DNA from: Talinum fruticosum
Taxonomy: Eukaryota; Streptophyta; Magnoliopsida; Caryophyllales; Talinaceae
Reading direction: 5' to 3'
Assembly (NCBI GenBank): GCA_021018815.1
Contig: JAITYX010000010.1
Span: forward strand, 5,394,001-5,458,000
DNA length: 64,000 nucleotides
Shown: positions 22,805 to 35,572 of the stretch, one piece after another
Layout: every line of letters begins with the position of its first letter
Numbering within the stretch: position 1 is the first letter of the stretch
Notes under the pieces: model-generated
The model's database searches: none
What the model was told of the DNA's origin: nothing
The model's input: the letters and a program-made list of their open reading frames with translations, nothing else
Program-made: the position numbers and the translations under genes

Positions 22805-25386
22805 TGTAACGCCCTCAATTACCATTACTTAATAATCCCTTCATTAGGGACTATTACGTAAGGTCGCAGCTGAAGGTAACAATCGAAGGCGTTACCGCCG
22901 TCCTAAAAATAGGATAAGGCTAAATAATTGAAATACGGTTTGGGCATCCACGGTTATATTTCAAAAATGTCTGTTAGGAGTAACTACTTATTACCCAAGT
23001 AGCTAGGTCATCCCAAAATACGGTTTACGGGTTTAGCAATATAATATTTATACAAACTAGACTTTTGTTTAATCCACAAGATAATGTACAATGTATAATA
23101 ATTCCCAAGGTCATACCTAAACCCTGGTTGAGGGTAAAATCACCTGTGAGCGTCTATGTACCTTCAGATTTGCGAGTGTCACGTGGCTGGCTAGGGTTTG
23201 CCTTCGTCGGACTTAGTAAATGGTTGATTGTTCACCCATGCTTCTTTCTAAAACAAAAACAAGTAAAATATTTGGAAGAGTGAGTCGAAACTCAGCACGA
23301 ACATTCCTGCACTCGTAAAATAACTTGAAGAATATTTTGATTGAGCACGCGCATTTCAATTCATTTTAATTTGAAATCGGGGGAGAGAATGTAAGTAAAA
23401 CTTGCTTGCTAGGTTATTATCCGAAAGTGGAACCCCTTGGTAATTGATACGATCGTTGAACAGGTGTCACCCCCGGCCGATCGATAACCCGAGTTGACGC
23501 CGCGCGCAGTATAATTGGCGGGCCTAAGCCCTTGGTAATTGATAATTGGGCGGGGACCACTTAATTAGGTGGCAAAACTTGCCTTGTAAATGATTCATTA
23601 TTAATTGCATATATGAGAAATGTTGAGATCCGATGAAACATGTGAGTTTTCAAAAGGTACAGGCAATGAACGTACTCGAATTGAGAATATTTGTTTCTCC
23701 CCTTTACGTAAATTTGAGTCACCAGCTATTCGGCAACGAAGTGGCCTCGGTTCTGTTTAAAATGGATTTCTAGGGTTAATAATGTTTTCTTGAGTTTTTA
23801 ATGCTTGAGTTTGTATAAGCTTTAACAATTTATTTCATTTTCTATATTCGTATGAAGATCGATTAAACTAATGTTTGTATTACTTAGCTTTACTGCGTTT
23901 ATTGAATATAATTTATATTAATTAAAGAAGTTGACTAGACTAACTAAATACCCAATGATGTTGGTGTTATTCGATTTGCTAGTTGACTTGGATTGGAAAT
24001 GGTGTATATAAATATACATGCCCAAACACTTATTTTTAATTCATTCCTCACTCTTCCCTTCTCTCGCACTCAATACCCGTAGTTAAGAAATTAATTAATC
24101 CTTCAAATGCCCTTCCATCGGAAGATTTCACAACTTTGCCAAATCACCCAAAATTCATATATATACCGGTTTAAGGGCCTAAGCATTATTTTCTCAACAA
24201 AATTCGCATTCACGTACGGATTACACACACCAGGTGTTAAGATATTCTACATGCCTCCTACACAATCTATTACCCAACTTCAATTTCCCTGCATATTTTT
24301 CTCTTCCTTTATGTTCAATCCTAGTTATTTACAAAATGTGACTAATCCCTAAAATTGTTCACAACAATTCGGATTTTCCCAAATCAATTTCTAAATTCAC
24401 ACAACAACATATTTCGAATCATATACTTCACTCCACAACGTATTTATAAATCAAATAATTCAATTTCCCAAATATAATTGCTCAAATAAATAATGAACTT
24501 GATAATTTAGGGTTTAGGGCTTTTACCTTCGAATTCGCAGAGGAGGAGTCAAGGAGAGGAGGTTGGGGGTGCTCGGTTGCTCCGGCGACTGCAGGGCAGC
24601 ACCGGCATCGAGCTCCGACGGCCGTGTTGCGGGCGGTGGTTGGCGGCAGAATGGGTTACTGCAGTGGGGAGGCAGTGGCAACCGCCCGTGCGCGAGCGAC
24701 AGCGGGAGAGAGGGAGAGCGGTGGCGAGTGAGGTGTCGGCGTCTCCACGATGACGCCGGCGTCGGCTTTGGCCGGCGTTGGTGGCGCCCGATTGCCGGAG
24801 CAGGCCGCAGATGGAGGCAGAGGAAAGAGCGAAGGCGCGCGAGGGAGAGCGAGATAGAGAGCAATAGCGTGAGGAGGGAGGCCGGTGGCCTTCGGCCGGT
24901 GCTAGCGCCGGCTCGCTCGGCGTTGGCGGTGTCCGAGTCGCCGGAATCAGCGCTGCCGAGAGAAAGCGTGGGCAGGGAGAAGCAGAGGAGGCAGGGGAAG
25001 GGCAGAGAACGAAGGAGCACGGAGAGAGAGGAGGAGCCCGGAATATATTTTAAGTCTGTCTAACGTATTCCGGAGAATTCTTTCTCTGGATTTTTCTTTA
25101 GAAAAATCTAATTTTGTCATTTTATTATTTTGATTTATTTCCTTATTTACTTATTTTGTTTTCTTTTATTGTTACTATTAATTTTGTTTTTAATAACGAT
25201 GTTCACAAATTAAAATCTTATTATGAGATTTTTATTAGGGCCACTTCGTCGCCTTAGCTGCATAACACATGTATAAGGATAATGTAAATACAAAATATCG
25301 AATTGAAGTGCACGCGCTCAATTATATAAATAGTATAAATAATGTGATTTAAAATAAATAATGTGATTTAGGACCGGGTTGTTACA
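22805..25386 (-). mobile_element. Solo LTR, 2582 bp, Ty3-gypsy (chromovirus-like), with 5-bp target duplication
   Basis: On the minus strand it runs from TGTAACAACCCGGTCC (25386) to GGGCGTTACA (22805), the TG...CA form of an LTR. Perfect 5-bp repeats ATTGT flank it (22800-22804 and 25387-25391). No primer-binding site, coding region or second LTR is present, so it is a solo LTR. It has a GC-rich, GA-rich tract (24540-25050) near its 5' end, as do the other large LTRs here. The open frames in that tract are low-complexity artefacts. A diverged relative starts at 61926. Confidence 0.88.
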
Positions 25387-25820
25387 ATTGTGGATTCCTA
25401 TACGAAGCTTTTGTAAATAAGGGAATTTTAAACAAATAAAAAAACACAGGTGGTTTATCTCAGCTAGGAAGTACTAGATCGGATAAGGGAATTTTTGAAT
25501 CTAGGAAAAACTTGTAAAGAGTTGTTTAAGGGAGCAACTCAGTACAGTCAGTCTACGGTATTTTTGGACTCAAAATAGTGGATTTGACTTCGTGCTTGGA
25601 TTAACACGGTCCGTGGTTTTCTGCCTCAGGAGGGTTTCCACGTAATTTCGTGTATTTACTTTCGAGTCCATTCTAGACTCGGACTGTCTTATCGCTGTAG
25701 TTCTATCTCGCATCTACATTCCGAGTTCATACTTTTCGACCCTATTGTAGACTCGTAATCCGCTTCGTCTGTTATTTGATCAAAAGAGTTTGATTTTTCA
25801 TAAAAATCTTTCATCACCCT

Positions 25821-27437
25821 GAAGGTTTGCTCGGGAGAGTCCGAGTCACCCTAGAGGGGGTGAATAGGGTGATAGAAAATTCTTCGCGAAAACACACTCT
25901 TTTTGACGAAAAGAGGCAAAGACAGCTTTCGAGTCTAGACACGAGGTCGAAAAGATTGGACTCGAAAGCAATGAATCAGAATAAACAAGCACAAGTAAGG
26001 CTGTCTCGAGTCTAGAATGAACTCGAAAGAGAACACAGAGATTTTACGTCGAAACCCTCCTGGCGCAGAAACCACGGCCCGTGTCAATCCGGACATGAAG
26101 TCAAATCCACTATTTTGAGTCCACAAAATACAGTGAATCCGAACACGAGTTGCTCCCTTGGACAACTCTATACAAGTTTTCCTAGACTCGAAGTTACCTT
26201 ATCTCGATCTAGTACTTCCTAGCCGAGATAACCCTTATAGCTAGGGACAAGTAAGTTGAGTTAACCCTTACAGCTTAGTCAAGGGACCTTACAAAGAATG
26301 TAAGAAGAGTTTGTAACTGAGTACAAGACCTTACAACTCGAGAGTAATGAATTACAGAGTTGGAGTTGTAAGTTGAAGATTGAAAGTAAATACAATGACT
26401 TTGAGCAAGTATATGTATAAGCAATATGTTCGGCAACCTTCAAGTCTTGTGAAGTGGCTTCTATTTATAGATGACCAGGCAGAGTAGCCGTTATCTTCAT
26501 CTCGTTGACCGAGAGTCCTCTCGTGACCGTTGATAGAAGCTTTCGAGTCACTCAGAAAGTATCCGTTGAAATATGGACGTTGGACAACGGTTTAACTCTC
26601 TTGGAAGTCCCAAAACCATCGGTTGTGTCTTGAAAAATGAGGTGGAAACCACCGTTAGGCTTGGTGTTCCAGTTTTCCGGATATGGAAGCGCATGCGCTT
26701 CGACACAATCTTCCGGGACTAAAGCAGGGAAGGTGAAAAGCCATATCTCGCTGGTGATTTGACGTTTGAAGCCGGCTACTTTTGTAGTTTGAAAAGATAT
26801 CCTCGATTGAATAACCTACAAAAGTAAAACACCTTTGGTTCTCAAAGTATAAAATACTTTGGTCCAAGGTTAGACACGGATAATAAAATAATTATGATAA
26901 TTAAGCAATTGATTATCCGAGTCGAAAAGAAATGGAATTTTCCGATTCTAAAACCATGATACTCGGAATTCCATATGACTTAGTCTTAAGCAAAGAATCA
27001 AGTTCTATAACAAATATCGAGTGGTAAAAACTTGATATAGACTAAGCAGAGAGGAACTACGAATGCTGACTATGCAAACAATAGAATAGATACCCATAAG
27101 TCAGATTCCGAGTGAGAAACGGCGGAATACTCGGTATATTCGAAATGCGATTAATCCGAGTGAGAGTGAACTCGGAATAAAGAACCAGCTTTTCGAGTCG
27201 CTAACCGAAAAGCGATAAAAGACATAAGTGAGGGCCGAATCACTTAGAGAAAATATTATTTTACTCAAGTAAGTTTCTAAGACACAGAGAATGCCTTGGA
27301 ATCAAAACTTTGTATGAAATAACATCGTTATACCCGATTCCTTTTGCATGACTCGAAAGATATTGAGCGAGTGTCCGAGTCTTCACACCCTATTCACCCC
27401 CTTTTAGGGTGACTTTGTCTCTCCCGAGCAAATCTTC
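25821..27437 (-). mobile_element. LTR-like repeat family A, copy A3 with 50-bp inverted flanks
   Basis: The body is 25870-27385 (minus strand TGAAGACTCGGAC to CATCA side). On both sides lie about 50-bp flanks that are inverted copies of each other. The left flank is 25821-25869 (GAAGGTTTGCTCGGGAGAG...GGGGGTGAATAGGG). The right flank is 27386-27437, whose inverted reading is GAAGATTTGCTCGGGAGAG...GGGGGTGAATAGGG. TATAAATAGAAGCC lies on the minus strand near 26465. This is the only copy with both flanks. It stands head-to-head with copy A2. Confidence 0.75.
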
Positions 27438-27567
27438 AATCTTTTACTACGGTTGTTGAACCGTAGTAAAAGATGCTACATACGATGACTGGCCACTTAC
27501 ACGACAATGGTTAATCGTAGTTAAAAGTCATTTTTAATCGTAGTTAAAAGTGGTTCCTGTAGTAGTG
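27438..27567. repeat. Outer 3' subterminal region and right TIR of the CACTA element
   Basis: It contains CTACGGTTGTTGAACCGTAG-type hairpin text and two AATCGTAGTTAAAAGT repeats (about 27511 and 27536). It then ends in the right TIR, which stops at 27567. Confidence 0.8.
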
Positions 27568-27570
27568 TAA

Positions 27571-27960
27571 CCAACTATCAAATTAAGTTACTTAGTGAAT
27601 AAGACATATATATTAATCAAATATATTTACTTAATATTTCTTTTAGTTTGGGCATCACATTTTCTCTCCCCTTCAAAGGAGTTTCGTCCCTGAAACACAT
27701 AAGATTAGGATACTTTTTTCACATCTTGTGCTCCAATTCTCATGTTGCTTATGCAACTTTGTGATGGTTGTAATCTTGGTTCAATTTTCTCGACTTCGTC
27801 CATGATTTCATCAATCAACTTGACTTTAGAAATTCTTATTTTTCCGACTTTATGCTAGTCAAGGTGTTTTGTATCATCATCCATAGAGTGCTTCATAAGG
27901 AGTCATCCCAATGCTTGCATGATAGTTGTTGTTGTAGGTGAACTCCACGTGTGGTAGGTA
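27571..27960 (-). pseudogene. Chromovirus-like (Tekay/Del type) LTR start, polypurine tract and integrase tail
   Basis: On the minus strand the order is integrase C-terminal text ([27 protein letters not shown], about 27960-27855), then further tail sequence. Then come GGGACGAAACTCCTTTGAAG and the purine tract GGGGAGAGAAAA (about 27660-27690), and TGTGATGCCC at 27659 begins an LTR. A GACGAAATTCC-like phrase before the purine tract and a TGTGATG start are typical of Del/Tekay elements. The frame has stops (YG followed by TGA TGA). The LTR is cut at 27570 by the CACTA element. Confidence 0.7.
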
Positions 27961-27969
27961 ACGATTTCG

Positions 27970-30400
27970 ACTTTTAAAATTTTTCGAGTAAATTAGAGGA
28001 TTAGGTCCTCCCTCAAATTTGCAAGGTTTCAACTTTTAAAATTTTTCACTACATATCCATAGTGATAACTTGATGGAGTACATAGGAGGGAGGAATATGT
28101 CGACAATTAGTGAGTTAGAAGTCCAACGAGATCGCACGTTCTTATGTCTATATCAAGTGTGGCATCATTCTAGTCTCTTATTTAATAATCTCTATCCCTA
28201 TTCTTTTTCTTGGATAGGTAACTTAATGAGTTTTATCTTTAATAGTTGTTCATATATCAAGTAATTTTAAGCAACATTATTAAGTGTAACATACTAAGCA
28301 TAAACTGAAGCATGCTAATCAATTTTCATATAATACATCTAAAATACTAGCTCTAAAGCCATCATACATCGTGAATATCAAGCCTAGCATGCATACACCA
28401 AGCATGTTTCAAAGAAACTAAGGTTTGTTAGCTATTACTTCTGGTCTCATTATTTCCTAACCTCCTTTAAAAAGTGTAAACTCTAATCGTTAGTACTCAG
28501 GTGCCTATACAAGTATAAGAAACTTCATATCCATGACACTATAAAAGTGAATATACAGGTCAATTAATCCTTGTCGGATATATTACCATCCTTACGATGT
28601 TCTTCCGAGTCGACATGACTCTCTGAATCGTTCATCTCGGGTCATCATCCTATTCCAAATCAAGCTTGTCATGATTTAACCACTTAGGCTCCCATGTAAC
28701 AAATCTCCTATATCAACATCATCAAGTTCATTTTCACAGATATCATCATATGTCGCCTCTAGATCAGAATATAACTCATATAAAGTCTTAAACTTCATAT
28801 CCGGCTTAATCGAGTACTCATCGGAGTCCTCCAACATGGGAACTTCATAACTAATGTCCTCTAGGGTCTCTTTCACTATTGGCTCACAATCAATATAATG
28901 TCTAGTTCTAGGCACTTCGAAGTCCTAAGGGTGTTCTTGATAGATAGTCATGGCTCTTGGCTAACTCTGGCCATCTCCCATAGGTGAAATCTTACACTTC
29001 CTATTCTAAGTCACTCCTCCATGGTTTTATCTCATACTCAACACAATACCGTATATTGCCGCCATAAAATGTACTACCTCGCTTAAGTCACTCAATCCAA
29101 ACCTCAACTCTATAAACTTAAGTCTCATTATCTAATCTTACCCACCAATCTTCATATATCATAGGCTTTATGGATGTCGAAACTAAACTAGATCAACATA
29201 GGTGATATAGCACCAACTATGACCCGATATCTTATTCTTAAGGAACTCACCTAACTCCTGCCACCTTTAATCTTTCGAAATTCACCAAATCAATATCTTA
29301 GTCCATGAATTAGATCACAAAACATTTGCTCAATATATAAAAGCATAACCACAAAGATAGTTCATTCCACCAAAATGCTTAAACGGGAGATAGGTAGGCG
29401 TCATACTCGAAATACTCGACATAAATTTCAATCATACAAGTTCAAGACCCACATGTAATCACAAAACAAATCACAATTTGTCTCTAGGATCTGATGCATA
29501 AACATTTTTCATGAAAATGCAAAACCTAGGCTCGATACCCCTCGGGTAGGGACGTCACATCATCGGAATCCTTCTCTAGGATCCTTAAGGCTAATTTAGG
29601 GAATAACTTGTAAACATAACATGTTTTTAAAACTATTAGAGGTCGAGTTAGTAATTTTTCTTTTCGAGAGAAGGTATGATGAGTCTTGAGCCTGCATAGC
29701 TTCAAAAGTTAAACTTTTGGGTTCACACAATCCTACACCATAAAATAGTGTACAATAATAAAATAGTTTTAATGGGGCCATTGAGGCCGAATCGGAGCGT
29801 CTATGAATGCGAATATGCTTCTAATTACAAATATGCTCAAACATTGAATAAGGTTTACACATCAAGTTCATAGGTACACATAAGTAACTCACACATATTA
29901 AGTTCCTTATAGCTAAAAGAACATTCAAACGACCTCCAAAATGGTAAAACTTGCCAAAAATCTCACTCTTTCTCTTGATATGAAAAGATGTAAAAGTAGG
30001 GAAATGATCAACCACAACTCAATGGGATTCCTTTGCCTCCCGAAAACCAAAATAACTTTGCATGTACATAATAACAATCATAATTAAGTTAATAACAATA
30101 ATATTTGTAATTGAGTAGCATCAAGAAGGTAATCTTACCATACTTCACTCTTAATATAATAACAATCATAATTAAGTTAATAATAATGATGGTGGTAATT
30201 GAGTAGCATCAATAAGGTAATCTTAACATACTTCACTCTTAATCGAATGAGAAAAACTATAACGCATTAGAACTCAAGTGATCCACATTTTCTTCACCAA
30301 TGTGACCAAACCACTTCTCAACTTGGAACTTAGCTTAATTTTATGATCTTGAATTTCTTTGGGAAGAGGTTACATCCTCGGTACTCAACTAACACTTGTG
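27970..30400. other. Unassigned repeat-derived sequence with another possible LTR start
   Basis: No gene was recognised. On the minus strand a TGTGACGTCCCTACCCGAG begins at 29559 and looks like the 5' end of another chromovirus-type LTR. A minus-strand open frame of 79 codons (28676-28915) is acidic and matches nothing I know. The phrase CGACTTTTAAAATTTTTC is repeated at about 27967 and 28029 (TTCAACTTTTAAAATTTTTC), perhaps marking a junction. Confidence 0.4.
30064..30243. repeat. Tandem duplication of about 92 bp
   Basis: ATAACAATCATAATTAAGTT at 30069 and 30160 begins two units. Each runs through GTAATTGAGTAGCATCAA and GGTAATCTTA.CATACTTCAC to CTCTTAAT. They are tandem with few differences. 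Confidence 0.85.
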
Positions 30401-33400
30401 AACCGACCCAACGTACCACAATACGGGGATTTAAAACCATTCACATGTGTATACAAGTTTTATAACCGGGAAACTAGTAATTTAGGAATGAAAGTCACCG
30501 CCCTTAGGCCGGAATATGTGTGAGAGCCCGAAATTTCAGGTGTTTGCTTGCTAGTGAATTAGAATTTTTCGAGTCGGAATTAGAAACCCGAGAACCGAAA
30601 CCGAGCATGGGCAAGCTAAATTGGGCCTTGAGAAGCTAGTTGGGCCTAATTAAAATAAAAAAAGAAAGAAAAGGAAATGAGAAAGGGAGAGTTGGCAGAT
30701 TACTAAGCAAGGAAGAGAATGGGGTCCAATTAAACTTGGACAAGCAGCCCATTAGGTGTGATTAGGAGAAGAGGAGAGAGAGTGAGGCTGGGATTAAGAC
30801 CGAGAACAAAGAAAAGAATGAGAGGAAGAGGAACAGAGAAAAATGAAAAGAAGCGAAGTAGAGCGAGAGGAGAGCGAGAGGAAGCGGAGGAAAGCGAGAG
30901 AGGGAGGAGGCCCGAGAGCCAAAGGCCCGTGGCCTCCTGAACGGCGAGGACGCCGCCGCTGGTGGGCGAAGGGAGAGCGAGGGCTCGAGAGGCCGAGCAG
31001 ATCGAAGAAGAAAGGGGAACGAAAGAACGCGGAAGCGGGGAAAGTGAGAAGGAGCAGAACGCACCGGGAGAGAGGAAGAGCGAGCGGGAGCGAGAGGAAC
31101 GTCGGAAACCGGCAGCCGGCAGGCATGGCAGGCCCGAGAACAGGTAGCGGACGAAGGGGAAAAGAAAGGGAAGCAGAGGGCGAAAGAAGGAGAGACAAAG
31201 CGAGAGCAACGAGGGCAGCGGAAGGAGGAAGAAGAGGAAGCAAAACCCAAATCGAAACCCAATTCGAAACCTTCCAAAACTGAATTCTTAGAACCTCTAA
31301 GAATCTAAGGTGAGTAATCTGAATTCATCCTCTAAAATAAAATGAATTAGGTGGACTGAACATGAATTCGAGGTATGAAATTGGAAACCCTAAGTTAATT
31401 GAAGAAGCTAGAGGCCTAAATTCACTGAAACTAGCAACTCATGAATTGAGAAGCATGTTGCGATTTATGCCTAGTTCATGAATTTAATGATATTTGAGCA
31501 TTGTTGAGCATGATTATTGAGCTACGTAATTGAGAATTTAGTAAAGTTAGCTTGAGCAGAATTATTGAGAAAAATCAGGAAATTGAATTTCATGATTTAT
31601 GTGCAGATTTCTATGAATTAAGCATGCTGTCCGAATTTCTGTGAGTTCATGTGTAGCCTAAATTTCCTGTAATTTTTACTGCAGCTTCGTGGCAATTTAT
31701 GGAAATTTCCTGTAAAATTTGGTATGCATTGGATGAGTAGATTGAGAGATATGCAATTTTAAGTGAAAATGTGCTGTTTTGGGCTAAATCGGAACCGAGT
31801 AACTGAATTAAGAAATGAGATTTAAGAAGCTATATGGCTAGATTAAAAGATATATATTGATTAAGAAAAGTTATAGAACCATAAATTACTTATACGCGAT
31901 AATACGCGACCATGAAAAGATAAATTCGTTGATTAGAATCCTAGTTGGCATGTTTATGTGATTATGTGTTTATCCCGAATTAGATCGATTGTAAATGATA
32001 TAAGCATGCGTATGTGAAATGAATTGATTATACTTGAGTTAGAACTTGCTTATGTGAATTGCTTGTTTTGAAGAAGTTACGCATGAACGTGCTAAGCATG
32101 AATTATATGAATTAAGTATATCTTATGTATAAGTAATAAGAAGATAAGAAACATAAAGAACTAAAGAAGGGAGAAAGGATTGTGTTATTGATCTAAGACC
32201 CCACGAATTAAAGAACCCTCTGAAGCTATGGCCATAGAAGTGTCTCGTCAACCCAAAGCCACGAATTATTTTGCTTCTACGAATTATTGACAATATGCGT
32301 CCTTCGGGGAAGGGAGGCTGCCTCGAGGCCACGAATTATTTTGCCTCGAGGCCACGAATTATATGCCTCCGTGAACCGAGCCCACAAATTATTTTGGCTC
32401 CAAGAACTGGGTCTTTAGAGCAGTAACATAAATCTTCTTTCCATTCGAAACTAAGAAGACTTAAAGAATTACGATATGAAGAAACGAATGATCGTGCATA
32501 TCGAATAAGAAAGAAAGAACCAATTATTTATGAAATGCACGATTGAACTCGACAAGAAGAGCGAATCCTGTTTTCGTAAGAAATGAATGCGATAAGAACT
32601 AAGATATGATTTATGTGATGAATGATTTGCATGATGAATGATTCTATGACTTACTTGTGTAGAAATATGAATGAAGTATGTTTGATTGAATTCATGAGTA
32701 AGTGATGTCATTATGTTTCTCGGCAAGTTAGTAAGTTTAGAATCTCGCATGTCTTAAGCATGTATGATTTGAATCGCATGTCATGAATGAGTTATGAACT
32801 TACGTGTGTTTGTTAATGAATTAATGTGCAAAGTGAAACTCGGGGTTGGGTTTGGATTATTCACTGGGCTAGTGAGCTCATGACATCACCGACATTTCAG
32901 GTATAGAAGTTAAGACCGGCAGGAGTTGCCTTTGGCTTTTGGAAATAGCACACGAATAGGAGATGCCGGACTTACTGCATGTTTTTCTGTCTTTTGTTTA
33001 TAAAGATGTTGTAAAGACTGTTGTATGTGAACTTAAGTTTGATTATGAATGTAAAATCCCTATGTGAATACTCCGAGCGTGTGGCTCGTTGAGTTTAAGA
33101 TTGTATTTCGTGCAGGGTTAGGGCTTTAAGCCTATGGGTTTAGCCAGCTTACGGAGGAAACTCTGCCGAAATTTTCGAAAAACCTTCGAAAACCTAGAAT
33201 TACGCTTCCGCCAATCCAAGAAAGGGTTATTAACCCCAGGTTGAGATCTTAAGCAGCCTTAGGGGTTCCTCTCGGGAACCCTGGCATGTAATACTCCTAG
33301 GGTGGGTTTAGGGGTGGTACAATATGTCACCTTCCTCGATTTTGTATTCTAACGCTTGTGCGCTGACCCAATGTACCATGGTATAGGGACTTGGAATCAC

Positions 33401-34382
33401 TCACGCGTATACACAAGTTTACCACCTGGAATGACTCATGACCTATAAGTGAAAGCCATTGTTCCTAGGCCAGAATACGTCACCTTCCTAGATTTTGTAT
33501 TTTGACGCCTGTGAGCCTACCAAATGTACCATGGTACGAGGATTCGAGAATCAATCATGCGTATGCACAAGTTTCATATCCGGGAGACTCGTAATTTAGG
33601 AGTGAAAGTCGCTGCCTTTAGGCCGGAATATGTCACCATCTTAGATTTTTTATTTTGATGCATATGAGCCAACCTAACATACCACATTATCGGGATTCAA
33701 AACCACTCATACTTATACACAAGTTTACCACCCGAAAGGACTCATAATCTATGAATGAATACCGTTGCTCGTAGACCGGAATATAATCTCATGTCTGTCA
33801 CCTTCCTATATTTTGTACTAGTAAAGTGCCCAAGATCAAGGAATTAACTTATTATTTTGAATTGTGGTTGTTATTTCTCTCATTAATTTACATATATGTT
33901 TATTAAATTGCTCGGTGAGGCCCGAGACCGTACTTTTAAGACTTATACTCACTTCCCAACACAATATACAAGGCTCATAAGCATCTCGGGACAAGGCCCT
34001 CGGGTTATAAAGGTGCAAGATTGATTTGGAGGTCACCACAGACCTCTCCACGGCAAGTGGGTGTTAATGGTTGGTTCAAGAGGTCATCATAGGCCTCCCC
34101 ACGGTCAGTGGGGGCTTCTGGTGGCCACCATGGGCTACCTTACGGCCTGTGGGAGCACCCGCGGTAGGTGTTTCTGGCCGTCTTGACCACTGCTGGCTAC
34201 CACGGCTTGGCCCACAGGCTGTGGAGGAACCTGTGGCGGTTGGCAATGGCTCCCAAACTCCTTTTTTATTTTTTATTTCTTGGTCTCAAAGTAACTTCTC
34301 TTCAAGCTTTCTGGTCGCGAGGGAGTTGAGTTTTGTTTGAAGGTTCGTTTAGCTTTTGTTGGTACCTTGATGAGCGTGTTAC
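30400..34382. repeat. Dispersed repeat family B, copy 2, split by a solo LTR
   Basis: The tandem TCACC.TCCTAGATTTTG units recur at 33327, 33480, 33633 and 33798 (period 153-165 bp). A further partial unit lies left of the inserted LTR (30400-30518). The same downstream text as copy 1 follows, through GCTCGGTGAGGCC and the CCCCACGG/TGTGGG-rich stretch. On the minus strand TGTAACACGC at 34382 could be the 5' end of this element, which would make it an LTR of more than 1 kb. Confidence 0.65.
30519..33321 (+). mobile_element. Solo LTR, 2803 bp, with 5-bp target duplication ATATG
   Basis: It runs from TGTGAGAGCCCGAAAT (30519) to GGGTTTAGGGGTGGTACA (33321), flanked by ATATG at 30514-30518 and 33322-33326. 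It has a G/A- and GC-rich tract at 30740-31270 followed by AAGGTGAGTAATC, which resembles a splice donor. No coding region, PBS or second LTR is inside. Length, TG...CA ends and layout fit a chromovirus (Tekay-like) LTR. It interrupts a family-B unit. Confidence 0.88.
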
Positions 34383-35230
34383 ACCTCAAATCCGCTACAA
34401 CACATGGCCACCTTCCGCAAGACCCACCATAGGCCATGTTCTACTTCTGCTTAATTAGCCATGAAGAGCATAAAGAAATGACCACCAAGTACCCTTACTC
34501 GCATTTCTTGGATGCGAGCTTGTCTTATGCACAATATTTGGGACGGATCATGACCTGAATTGTAAGATTTATTTCGCTCATTTGTTTGATTATATTTCTA
34601 GTACGGAAATTAATCTCATGTTGATGTAGATTCTTCTGGGAGACATCCACATTTCGAGTCTCAAGCTTGATGTGTCTCGGCCCGGAGAGCTCCCACGTAT
34701 TGTCGGAATTCCCGAACTTCCCGAGTCAGCATGTGTGGGTCATCCATTCCCTATGAACTGGAAAGGTGTAAAAGTATTATGCTCTCTTTACTTTTAGTTG
34801 TGTGCTAAAAGAGATGTTCTTCAAACGAGATGAAATTTCAGTATGACCGGGAGTAGTCTGGGACCATTTCCATTCGATTGTAATTCACCTTCCATGCCAT
34901 CAAGGATTTCTTTTCCGGGTGTACATTCTAATCATTTCGAGTAAGCTTCGTTAGTTAGATGCTAACTCATGAGTTCTTAGTTTATTTGCTAATCACTATT
35001 TCACTTTTATAAGATCGTCGTTTGAGGTCCCTCCTTTAGGAGGTTTCCTTGGCAATTCGAGATACATGCTTACAGTATAAGCCAAACGCAGATGCCATCC
35101 AGTAGCACTAGGCCAACAATAGCAATTGGGCCCATCTCGCAGCCACTCGGGCCAGCAGCCCGATTTACCCTACAGCTGTACCCAACCCAGTTAAAGATGA
35201 GATGAGAGAGAGAGTAGTAGAAAGTGAGAA
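34383..35230. other. Unassigned stretch
   Basis: Moderate GC and some local codon-like runs, but no frame longer than about 60 codons and no family I recognise. Nothing further can be supported. Confidence 0.3.
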
Positions 35231-35384
35231 AAGAGGTAGTGGCCAAGCAATATATTGAATTCTAGGCCGATGAGTCGTAATCTGCGCCCAATGAATAAAG
35301 AGGCAATGGGCCACTTGGGAGCGGGAGGGAGTTATTAGCAAAGCAAGGTTCTTTCTTTTTAAAGAAGTTTTATATAATAATTTT

Positions 35385-35572
35385 TAATTTTTTTAAAAAA
35401 CTTATCGGTTCAGTCCGGTTAACCGTCGGTTTTAAAATCCTGGACCAAAATCGAACTAGATAAGCTATCGGTTAACCAGAAAATTTAACCGGTTCGGTTA
35501 ACCGGAAAACGGTTTGGTTCGGCCGATTTAGGGTTCGATTTCGCAGTTTTTGTTTTTTGCACAACCCTCCCT
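35385..35572. repeat. CGGTTAACCG-rich tract, possible hAT-like terminus
   Basis: The palindromic word CGGTTAACCG and relatives recur about six times in 150 bp. They are followed by a T-rich run and TTTTTTGCACAACCCT. Many plant hAT-type elements end in a TAGGGGTGTGCA-like repeat next to such text, so this may be a right terminus. A matching left terminus was not found. Confidence 0.35.

Noticed and set aside
24523..25063. Overlapping open frames of about 165 codons on both strands
   Set aside because: They lie in the GC- and GA-rich tract of a solo LTR. The peptides are Arg/Ser/Gly low complexity on both strands and match no protein family.
25817..25869. The 50-bp GAAGGTTTGCTCGGG arm as a target-site duplication
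   Set aside because: The two arms of copy A3 are inverted, not direct, and the same arm adjoins copies at other sites, so it belongs to the repeat.
30730..31283. Five overlapping open frames of 60-171 codons
   Set aside because: Same situation in the GA-rich leader of the second solo LTR; composition alone keeps stops away.
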